From an uncultured Ruminococcus sp. (GTDB lineage Bacteria > Bacillota > Clostridia > Oscillospirales > CAG-272), in contig CACZSA010000138.1 of assembly GCA_902783705.1 (NCBI GenBank), forward strand, positions 1 to 11,530: DNA of 11,530 nucleotides, given 5' to 3'. The notes beneath the pieces are model-generated. The model had not been told where the DNA came from and did no database searches. It worked only from the letters and a program-made list of their open reading frames with translations. The position numbers were made by a program, and so were the translations under genes. This document shows positions 1 to 5,749 of the stretch, one piece after another. The number at the start of each line of letters is the position of its first letter. Position 1 is the first letter of the stretch.

Positions 1-94
1 CGGACTCCTCCTTTTTGCGTGGACCTGACATGTGAGAGGCCGCGTCGAGCTTCCTGCAATCCCCACCGGCTTGTCGGATATTTTCCGTCGGAAG
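1..94. other. Non-coding edge downstream of the regulator gene
   Basis: This stretch follows the stop codon of the minus-strand regulator. I see no convincing hairpin with a T-tract that could end its transcript and no supported gene. Short ORFs here have no ribosome binding site and overlap the regulator antisense. A small perfect palindrome (TTCCG-T-CGGAA, about 82-92) is too short to assign a role. Confidence 0.5.
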
Positions 95-1183
95 TCAATC
101 CTCCTCCATCAGCGCATGAAACGCCGGATCGTCCCGGAGAGACGCGAAGGCCCAGTTCTCCCTCAGTCCGTTTTTCACCGCGTCCTCATACGTTCCCGTA
201 TAATTCCGGGTCGATGCGCGGGTGTCCGACACAGCAAGATTTACGTAGGCGCTTGTGAAATGCGATTCGCCCTTTGGCACCGCATCGGCAGCGCGGGCGT
301 GATACAGGCATTTTTCAAGCGCGGCGACGGCGTTTTCCCGGTCTCCGAGTTCTCCGTAAGCGCGGGCCATCCAGTTCCATAAATAGCTGATCGTGTGGTG
401 GTAGAACAGATAATTCCCGTCGTAGATGACCGTTTCCCAGAGCTTCAGCGCGCCTTTGAGGAAAAAGATCTGTTCCTCGGGCGCAAGATCGACGCGGATC
501 ATGTTCCGGGTGATGCTCTCGAGGAAAGTCAGCATGTTCTCCTGCTGCTGCCGAAGTCCTTTTGGAATGCCTTCCTCCGTGTAATACGCCTGCTCCAGCA
601 GGATCTCGGAGCTGTACCAGACGCATCCGGCCATTTTTGCGTATGCCACGGATTTTTCCTCATCTGCGACGCCGCTCTGCGGGTTTGCGCAGAGATACAT
701 CAGCTCCGCGATCACTTTTTCACGGATTTTCCCGTCCGTGCAGTCCCGGAGAATCCGCTCCCCGACGGAGACGGCTTCTTCGGCGTTCTTTTTCCAGGTT
801 TTCGGGTCCGCGCCCGGCATGTTGACTGTGGACGCCAACTCTGCCGTCAATTCGCAGAGGCAGTGATAATTGTTCGGATATTTCTGCACCGCCTCCCGCC
901 ACAGCGCCAGCGTCTCGAGTCTCTCGCCGCGGTTTTTCAGCTCGTGTGCCCGCCGGTCATATTCCTCGATCTCCGCCTCCGCCGACGCGTTTCGGTCGAA
1001 CAGCTCGTCCGTTGTCACGCCGAAGAAATTGGCGATGGGCACGATGAGGGAGATGTCGGGCAGGGCGTTGTTGTTCTCCCATTTCGACACGGACTGATAG
1101 GAAATGTTCAGATATTCCGCCAGTTTTTCCTGCGTCACGTTCTGTGCGAGACGCAGGGATTTGATTTTTTCGCCGATGGTCAT
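95..1183 (-). CDS. XRE-family transcriptional regulator with helical TPR-like C-terminal region
   Basis: This 362-residue protein is a predicted cytoplasmic DNA-binding regulator. Residues 4-60 form an XRE/Cro-cI helix-turn-helix: IGEKIKSLR opens helix 1, VTQEKLAEYL and ISYQSVSKWE cover the turn and recognition helix, and the domain ends in NFFGVTTDELF, the standard close of this family in Bacillota. Residues about 65-345 are alpha-helical, with TPR-like stretches such as LALWREAVQKYP (83-94) and ARAYGELGDRENAVAALEK (263-281). Such regions often bind a peptide or small ligand, but none is identifiable here. The reading frame could extend upstream to 1252, but the ATG at 1183 is chosen because AGGAGG lies 7 bases before it and the domain begins there. 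The gene is divergent from the rhamnosidase-like gene, which makes that unit a plausible target; this is an inference from position. The family call is firm, the regulon unknown. Confidence 0.92.
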   Translation of the reverse strand: MTIGEKIKSLRLAQNVTQEKLAEYLNISYQSVSKWENNNALPDISLIVPIANFFGVTTDELFDRNASAEAEIEEYDRRAHELKNRGERLETLALWREAVQKYPNNYHCLCELTAELASTVNMPGADPKTWKKNAEEAVSVGERILRDCTDGKIREKVIAELMYLCANPQSGVADEEKSVAYAKMAGCVWYSSEILLEQAYYTEEGIPKGLRQQQENMLTFLESITRNMIRVDLAPEEQIFFLKGALKLWETVIYDGNYLFYHHTISYLWNWMARAYGELGDRENAVAALEKCLYHARAADAVPKGESHFTSAYVNLAVSDTRASTRNYTGTYEDAVKNGLRENWAFASLRDDPAFHALMEED

Positions 1184-1190
1184 ATTCCAC

Positions 1191-1196
1191 CCTCCT
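1191..1196 (-). promoter_or_regulatory. Ribosome binding site fixing the regulator start
   Basis: On the minus strand AGGAGG lies 7 bases before the ATG at 1183. This perfect anti-16S match rules for that ATG over the longer in-frame ATG at 1252, which would overlap the predicted promoter. Confidence 0.85.
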
Positions 1197-1208
1197 GCAT
1201 TGTACTCG

Positions 1209-1218
1209 TGCGGCCGCA
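1209..1218. promoter_or_regulatory. 10-bp palindrome at the regulator transcription start, possible operator
   Basis: TGCGGCCGCA is a perfect 10-bp palindrome lying 5 to 15 bases past the predicted -10 box of the regulator promoter, that is at the expected transcription start. XRE regulators often repress their own promoter through such sites. No second copy is visible near the divergent gene, and GC-rich palindromes occur by chance, so this is only a candidate. Confidence 0.25.
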
Positions 1219-1223
1219 AACCT

Positions 1224-1252
1224 ATGATACCACAAATCCCTCCGCCGCGCAA
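1224..1252 (-). promoter_or_regulatory. Predicted sigma-A promoter of the regulator gene
   Basis: Read on the minus strand: TTGCGC (1247-1252), a 17-base spacer, then TATCAT (1224-1229). The -10 is preceded by TGG, giving an extended -10 (TGN). The start of transcription would fall near 1217, leaving a leader of about 34 bases before the ATG. Confidence 0.65.
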
Positions 1253-1345
1253 TCACCGCGCAGGCGAATCCGGCGCAACCCACAGACGAGTTTTTCGCCC
1301 GGACCGCTTTTTTCCATAAAATTTTTCACCGAGGCTCCAAACCCC

Positions 1346-1374
1346 TTGCAAATCCGCCCCCGATCGGCTATACT
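1346..1374 (+). promoter_or_regulatory. Predicted sigma-A promoter of the rhamnosidase-asparaginase unit
   Basis: TTGCAA (1346-1351), 17-base spacer, TATACT (1369-1374). Transcription would begin near 1381, about 29 bases before the ATG at 1410, with the ribosome binding site GGAGAGGA at 1397-1404 between them. The interval 1253-1345, between this promoter and the divergent one, is an AT-richer stretch with T-runs in which I see no clear repeat. Confidence 0.65.
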
Positions 1375-1409
1375 GAATATATCGACAAAACCTTCCGGAG
1401 AGGACCGCC

Positions 1410-3701
1410 ATGACCGACGACAGACGCATTTCCTATACCGCCGAACCGCTGCCCGAAGCGAGAATCCATCCCGACGCCCGCTTTCTCTGGCTCGACCCCG
1501 CCGCGCATCCCGGAGCGGACGTCAACCCGACGACCGTCTTCGCGCCCGCGCCCGAGGGCTTCTCTTTCCGCGCCGTGGAGTTCACGAAAATCGCCCGCAG
1601 ACCGCATGCCGGACCGGGGACCCTCGCCGTCACCGTCTTCGCCGATCCGAAGTTCCGGCTGTGGGTGAACGGCGCGTATATCGGCACCGGACCCGTCGCG
1701 GCGGGCGGGGATTACGCGAACACCCTGCCCATGCCGAAGCAGTACGTGAACCGCTGGGACGTTCCCGTCACGGGCGGTACGGTCGAGCTGCGCGTTCTTG
1801 TCTGGACCGGGTGCGGCGTCATGACCGACTATTCGACGGGAAAGTGCGGCTTCATCCTCTCGGCACAAGAGGGGGACGCGCTTGTCGCCGCGACGGATGA
1901 GAGTTGGTCCGTGCGGGAGATCCCCGGCATCCGCGCTCTCGCCGAGTACGATTACACCGTGCCCGCCGGAGAGGAGGAAACGCCCGCTCTGGTGGACGGA
2001 CCGTGGAACCTCGCCGATCCGGGACTCCCGCCGCTCGCGGAGGACGAGATCGTCCCGGATACCCTCGCGCGGGAGGTCTTCGCCGGGCAGATCACCCAGC
2101 GCGCTTCGTTCGAGCGGATCTATTCGGCCTATCTCCTTCTGAAAATCGAGAATCCCCTCCGGGAGGACGTGACCGTGCGGGCCGGCGTGGACGAGATGCG
2201 CGCGCCGAAGCCCGATCATCTCCGCGTGACGGTTCCGGCGGGACAGACCGTCTTTGTGCGGAGCCTCCGGATGTACAGTGTCGGATGGGTGACCGTCTCG
2301 GCGCCCGTCGGCACGGAGGTCGAGGTGCGGCTGTCCTATGCCCGCTATCCGACCGATCCCGCGAACGAGGGGTATTTCCGCTGCGGCGACGAGGGACTGA
2401 ACGCGCTCTACAAGGTCGGCAAATTCACCCTCGAGATGTGCCGCCAGACGCTCCACCTCGACAGCCCGCTGCATCAGGAGACCCTCGGCTGCACCGGGGA
2501 CTACGCCATCGAGGCCGCGATGACCCGGATGACCTACGGCGACGAACGCCTGACGCGGCTCGATCTGCTCCGGACGGCGGATCTCCTCACGATCGCCGAC
2601 GGGCGCATGTTCCACACCTCCTACAGCCTGATCTGGGTGCGGATGCTCGCGGATTATGTGTTCGCGACCGGAGACCGCGGGACGGCGGAGGCCTGCTATC
2701 CCGCGATGGAGATCCTTCTCGCGCGGTTCCGCGGATACATCGGCGAGCGCGGCGTCATCGAATCGCCTCCGAACTATATGTTCGTCGACTGGGCGAACAT
2801 CGACGGCTTCCAGCTGCATCACCCGCCGATGGCGCTCGGACAGACGGTCCTCAACGCCTTCTGGTCCGACGCGCTCCATGCCGCCGAAGAGCTCTGCCGT
2901 GTACTCGGGAAGATCCGGGAGGCGCGGCGGCTGAAGGAGGAGCGCGCGAGACACCGCGGGGCGTTCAACCGGGAATTCTATGATTTTGAGAGGAACCTCT
3001 ACCGCGACGGCTGGTCAAAGGACGAATGCGATCCCGCGCCGCAGGACTGGCAGCCGGAGAATCCGGAGAAGCGGTATTACTCCCGTCACGCAAATACGCT
3101 CGCCGTCCTCTTCGGCATGATCCGCGGCAAGGCGGCGAAGGCCCTCATGGAGCGGATCGTCACGGAGGATTCGCTCGACGGCGAGACGATGATCGACGTG
3201 CAGCCGTATTTCATGCGCTACGTGCTCCTCGCCGTGTGGAAGACCGGACTGTTCCCGGCGCACGGCATCCGGCTGATGCACCTCTGGGACCGCCTGATCG
3301 ACGAGTGCACGCGGGGGCTGGCGGAGGGCTGGGGCGAATTCCACGGCGACCACTCCCACGCATGGGGAGGCGCGCCCGTGATCGAGATGCCGCAGCGCTT
3401 CACCGGATTCCGGATGCTCCGGCCCGGGTGGCGGAAATTCCGGCTCAGGCCGAACGCGTGGGGAACGGGCGCCTTCGAGTGCGCGATCCCGACGCCGTGG
3501 GGGCTCCTGCGCGTCCAGTCGGACGAGTACGGTACGACGGTCGACGCCCCCGACGCCTTCGAGCGGACGGGCGGCCTGACCTTCCGGCTCCGGGACGAAT
3601 TCCTCCCGAAGAAGCCGGAGATGCCGAAGGAAGCGGCGATAAACGAAGAAAAACCTGAACAGACTCTGGAAGGGAGCGGGGAAGATGCTGCTTGCGACTG
3701 A
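1410..3701 (+). CDS. GH78-type alpha-L-rhamnosidase-like glycoside hydrolase
   Basis: This 763-residue protein is predicted to hydrolyse terminal alpha-L-rhamnose, or a related sugar, from glycosides or pectin-type oligosaccharides. It has no signal peptide, so it should act in the cytoplasm on imported substrates. Residues 20-170 look like a beta-rich lectin-like domain (FRLWVNGAYIGTGP at 82-95, a motif shared by many GH78 enzymes). Residues about 230-315 are another beta domain. The (alpha/alpha)6 barrel starts near 320 with YFRCGDEGLNALYK. The conserved barrel motif appears as DSPLHQETLGCTGD (351-364), a variant of the family's DCPQRDERLGWTGD, with E357 as the likely acid. W641-G-E643 is the likely base segment, and HSHAWGGAP (648-656) is the usual motif before the C-terminal beta-sandwich. 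Residues 731-763 form a charged tail that overlaps the start of the next gene. The fold call is solid; the substrate is inferred. Confidence 0.85.
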   Translation: MTDDRRISYTAEPLPEARIHPDARFLWLDPAAHPGADVNPTTVFAPAPEGFSFRAVEFTKIARRPHAGPGTLAVTVFADPKFRLWVNGAYIGTGPVAAGGDYANTLPMPKQYVNRWDVPVTGGTVELRVLVWTGCGVMTDYSTGKCGFILSAQEGDALVAATDESWSVREIPGIRALAEYDYTVPAGEEETPALVDGPWNLADPGLPPLAEDEIVPDTLAREVFAGQITQRASFERIYSAYLLLKIENPLREDVTVRAGVDEMRAPKPDHLRVTVPAGQTVFVRSLRMYSVGWVTVSAPVGTEVEVRLSYARYPTDPANEGYFRCGDEGLNALYKVGKFTLEMCRQTLHLDSPLHQETLGCTGDYAIEAAMTRMTYGDERLTRLDLLRTADLLTIADGRMFHTSYSLIWVRMLADYVFATGDRGTAEACYPAMEILLARFRGYIGERGVIESPPNYMFVDWANIDGFQLHHPPMALGQTVLNAFWSDALHAAEELCRVLGKIREARRLKEERARHRGAFNREFYDFERNLYRDGWSKDECDPAPQDWQPENPEKRYYSRHANTLAVLFGMIRGKAAKALMERIVTEDSLDGETMIDVQPYFMRYVLLAVWKTGLFPAHGIRLMHLWDRLIDECTRGLAEGWGEFHGDHSHAWGGAPVIEMPQRFTGFRMLRPGWRKFRLRPNAWGTGAFECAIPTPWGLLRVQSDEYGTTVDAPDAFERTGGLTFRLRDEFLPKKPEMPKEAAINEEKPEQTLEGSGEDAACD

Positions 3702-4698
3702 GAGCCGGGGTGAGCTGATCGAGAACCGGCATGAGGGATGCGTCGCCGTCGTCGGGGAGGAAGGTCTCCGGTATTACGGCGGACGGTGGGCGGACCGGTA
3801 TTTCTTCCGCTCGTCCTCGAAGCCGATCCAGGCCCTCCCGGTGCTCCTGCTCGGACTCGATAAAACCTACGGTCTCACGGACGAGGAGTGCGCGATCATG
3901 GCGGGCTCGAACGCCGGGGAAAAGACCTGCACGGACGTGGTCGAGAGCCTGATGAAAAAGGCCGGGGTGACGGAGGACGATCTTGTGATGCGTCCGCGCT
4001 ATCCCTCACACGAGCCGACGAAATTCGCGGCGATCGCGAGGGGCGAGGGTCCGCGCAAGATCTGGCACGGATGCACGCCGAAGCATGTCGGGGCGATCCT
4101 CGTGCAGCGCGCGCTGACCGGATCGGGGCGGGGCTATCACCTCCCGGATTCCGCGGCGCAGCGGCTCGTGCGGTACACCGTCTCCCTCTTCACGGGGACG
4201 CCGTATGAGAAGATCGCGCTCGGCACCGACGGATGCGGCGTTCCGGTCTTCGGCGTGACGGGCGAGGCGATGGCGCGCTCCTATCTGTACCTCGCCGCGC
4301 CGGAGCTCCTCCCGGAGAAGGGCTTTGCGGACGCGGCAAGGCGGATGACGGAGCGGATGCACCGGTACCCGCATCTGATCCGCGGGCAGGGGTATCTCTG
4401 TACCGTCCTCAACGCGGCGGACGGTGTGGTCGCGAAGGGCGGCGCGTCCGGGGTGTACTGCTTCGGGCTGAATAAAGAGCGGCTCGGCGTGATGTTCAAG
4501 CTCTACGACGGCACGGAGAGCGCATGGCAGGCCGTCACCGCGCGGATCCTTTCGCAGATCGCGCCGGATAATCATGCGGATTTGGTGCAAAAACTTGAAT
4601 CCGAAGAACTCACGGGCACGACGTGCCGCGCGATCCGGTGCATGACGGGCGAGACGATCGGGGAACTTCGCGCAGATTTTACGCTTTCCCGCGTGTGA
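3685..4698 (+). CDS. Asparaginase, Rhizobium etli type II (class 3) family
   Basis: This 337-residue protein is predicted to hydrolyse L-asparagine to aspartate and ammonia in the cytoplasm. It belongs to the thermolabile Rhizobium etli AnsA-type family, which is unrelated to the E. coli enzymes. Visible landmarks: FRSSSKPIQALP (41-52), containing the catalytic Ser43 and Lys46 in the S-x-x-K spacing of the family; AGSNAGEK (73-80); HGCTPKH (128-134), where Cys130 and Lys133 match zinc-site residues; DGCGVP (182-187) with the second Cys, C184; and AKGGASGVY (250-258) with a conserved Lys. Length fits the family. The ATG lies inside the end of the upstream gene, with a 17-base overlap and purine-rich GGGAGCGGGGAAG just before it, so it is probably translated with the glycosidase. 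The pairing with a rhamnosidase is unusual. The family is confidently recognised; activity is inferred. Confidence 0.88.
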   Translation: MLLATESRGELIENRHEGCVAVVGEEGLRYYGGRWADRYFFRSSSKPIQALPVLLLGLDKTYGLTDEECAIMAGSNAGEKTCTDVVESLMKKAGVTEDDLVMRPRYPSHEPTKFAAIARGEGPRKIWHGCTPKHVGAILVQRALTGSGRGYHLPDSAAQRLVRYTVSLFTGTPYEKIALGTDGCGVPVFGVTGEAMARSYLYLAAPELLPEKGFADAARRMTERMHRYPHLIRGQGYLCTVLNAADGVVAKGGASGVYCFGLNKERLGVMFKLYDGTESAWQAVTARILSQIAPDNHADLVQKLESEELTGTTCRAIRCMTGETIGELRADFTLSRV

Positions 4699-4707
4699 AA
4701 AATGTGC

Positions 4708-4722
4708 GGATTCACGGAATCC
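4708..4722 (+). other. Small hairpin after the asparaginase gene, weak terminator at best
   Basis: GGATTC (4708-4713), loop ACG, GAATCC (4717-4722) form a perfect 6-bp stem 10 bases after the asparaginase stop. No T-tract follows, so it is not a classical intrinsic terminator. It could be a processing site or leave partial read-through into the methyltransferase gene. Confidence 0.35.
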
Positions 4723-4754
4723 TGTTCAGACGGCGCGAAATCCGCGAAAAGAAC

Positions 4755-4783
4755 TTGACAGAACGGGCGGGATGTGTTATCAT
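4755..4783 (+). promoter_or_regulatory. Predicted strong sigma-A promoter of the methyltransferase gene
   Basis: A perfect TTGACA (4755-4760), a 17-base spacer and TATCAT (4778-4783). Transcription would begin near 4790, so the RNA would start with the GGGAAAC hairpin at 4791. About 80 bases of leader follow before the ATG at 4870. Confidence 0.75.
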
Positions 4784-4790
4784 GATAGAA

Positions 4791-4856
4791 GGGAAACGGT
4801 GTTTCCCGAGTAACGCCCGATGAAACAGCGGATGCGAATATTTATTCGGGATCCGC
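4791..4856 (+). promoter_or_regulatory. Structured 5' leader of the methyltransferase mRNA, candidate regulatory RNA
   Basis: Two inverted repeats lie between promoter and start codon. The first is GGGAAAC (4791-4797), loop GGT, GTTTCCC (4801-4807), a perfect 7-bp stem at the predicted 5' end. The second is GCGGAT (4828-4833) with ATCCGC (4851-4856), enclosing CGAATA (4835-4840) with TATTCG (4843-4848), and ends one base before the ribosome binding site. CCCGA occurs at 4805-4809 and again at 4816-4820, and either copy could pair with TCGGG (4846-4850), which would break the second hairpin. I do not recognise a known riboswitch class. It may be a control element or just an RNA-stabilising leader. 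Confidence 0.4.
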
Positions 4857-4867
4857 GGGGGATTTGA
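4820..4867 (+). CDS. Possible 15-codon upstream leader peptide ORF
   Basis: ATG at 4820 opens a 15-codon frame (MKQRMRIFIRDPRGI) ending in TGA at 4865-4867, two bases before the methyltransferase ATG at 4870. It runs through the second leader hairpin and carries four arginines. There is no good ribosome binding site: only GAG at 4808-4810, nine bases upstream. The close TGA-CT-ATG junction would permit translational coupling if it is translated. It may equally be chance. Confidence 0.2.
   Translation: MKQRMRIFIRDPRGI
4857..4862 (+). promoter_or_regulatory. Ribosome binding site deciding the methyltransferase start
   Basis: GGGGGA (4857-4862) lies 7 bases before the ATG at 4870 and directly after the leader hairpin. 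It favours that ATG over the in-frame TTG at 4864, which would be too close (1 base), and over the ATG at 4876. Confidence 0.6.
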
Positions 4868-4869
4868 CT

Positions 4870-5664
4870 ATGAACATGTTCGAGTATTTCGGCTACTTCG
4901 GCGAGCAGGCGCAGGACGACCGCCTGATCCAGACGGAAAATCTCGTCATCGCCTCGCTGTTTGATAAATACCTGCCCACAGGGGGAACGCTTCTCGATTC
5001 CGCCGCCGGACGCGCGCAGTTCTGCTTCCGTTTCGCCGAGATGGGATGGGAAGTGACGGCGGGCGACCTCATCGCGGACCGCGTGGAAGCGCTGAAGGAG
5101 GATCCCCGCGCCGCGCTCGTGAAGGAATTCTACTGCGCGAGCCCGCGGAATCTCTCCCGTTTTGAGGCGGGATCATTCGACGCCGTGGTTTCCCTCGGTC
5201 CGATCTACCACATGAGCAGCCGCGCCGAGCGGGAGGCGTTTGTGCGGGAATCCGTGCGCGTATTGAAGGACGACGGCTATTTCGCGTTCTCCTTCATGTC
5301 CCCGTTCGCCATGACCGTGGGCCAGTTCCTCACGGCGGTGCGCACGGAGGACAACCGGGACCGCCTGAAGCAGTTCCGCAAGCTGACGAACGTGGAGAAG
5401 AGCCACAACGTTGATATGTTTTACGGGCTGACGACCGAGGAGATGACGGACCTCTCCCGCGAATACGGCCTCGAGATCCTGACCGTCGCGTCGACGTACG
5501 GAATGCTGTACAACATGGCGGACGAGGTCGCCGCGATGGACGACGAGCAGTACGCCCGCTTCCAGAAGGCACAGATCGCCACCGCCGAGGACCCCTTCGT
5601 CGCGAAATACGCCATGCGGGGCCTCTATATCGGACGGAAAAAAGCGAGAGACCTGTTCGACTGA
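4870..5664 (+). CDS. Class I SAM-dependent methyltransferase, substrate unknown
   Basis: This 264-residue cytoplasmic protein has a Rossmann-type methyltransferase fold. Motif I is LLDSAAGRAQF (41-51), in the place of the usual LDxGxGxGxF, with only one glycine (G47) kept. The acidic residue that binds the SAM ribose is probably D66 in VTAGDLI. The segment SFDAVVSLGPIYHM (102-115) matches motif IV of the small-molecule methyltransferase group, and VRVLKDDGYFAFSFM (129-143) is the following strand-turn-strand. The N-terminus with FEYFGYFGEQ and the later FYGLTTEEM (184-192) resemble a widespread Bacillota family of unassigned methyltransferases. It has its own promoter and structured leader and is followed by a terminator, so it is probably monocistronic. 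The neighbours do not suggest a substrate. Fold confident, role unknown. Confidence 0.85.
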   Translation: MNMFEYFGYFGEQAQDDRLIQTENLVIASLFDKYLPTGGTLLDSAAGRAQFCFRFAEMGWEVTAGDLIADRVEALKEDPRAALVKEFYCASPRNLSRFEAGSFDAVVSLGPIYHMSSRAEREAFVRESVRVLKDDGYFAFSFMSPFAMTVGQFLTAVRTEDNRDRLKQFRKLTNVEKSHNVDMFYGLTTEEMTDLSREYGLEILTVASTYGMLYNMADEVAAMDDEQYARFQKAQIATAEDPFVAKYAMRGLYIGRKKARDLFD

Positions 5665-5698
5665 CCTCCCGTATCATTGCCTGCTATTTCACGCGATC

Positions 5699-5728
5699 AA
5701 AAACCGCCTTTTTACGGGCGGTTTTTTT
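5699..5728. terminator. Bidirectional intrinsic terminator between convergent genes
   Basis: CCGCC (5704-5708) pairs with GGCGG (5717-5721) around an 8-base loop. Five A's precede the stem (5699-5703) and seven T's follow (5722-5728), which lengthens the pairing and supplies a U-tract in both directions. It would end the methyltransferase transcript on the plus strand and the GH2 transcript on the minus strand, whose stop is at 5750. Confidence 0.9.
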
Positions 5729-5749
5729 CATGCCTTTATACTCTCTTTT

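Noticed and set aside
395..1900. 501-codon plus-strand frame spanning the regulator and the start of the GH78 gene
   Set aside because: It crosses an intergenic region with two predicted promoters and reads the GH78 gene in a wrong frame. No domain is visible.
1368..2954. 528-codon minus-strand frame opposite the GH78 gene
   Set aside because: An antisense shadow with the same arginine- and histidine-rich composition, no recognisable domain and no ribosome binding site. It also runs into the plus-strand promoter.
4623..4823. 66-codon plus-strand frame between asparaginase and methyltransferase
   Set aside because: It starts inside the asparaginase gene out of frame, crosses the methyltransferase promoter and shows no ribosome binding site or domain.
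4791..4856. Assignment of the methyltransferase leader to a known riboswitch (SAM, preQ1, guanidine, fluoride)
   Set aside because: None of the conserved core sequences I know for these classes could be found, so only an unassigned structured leader is claimed.
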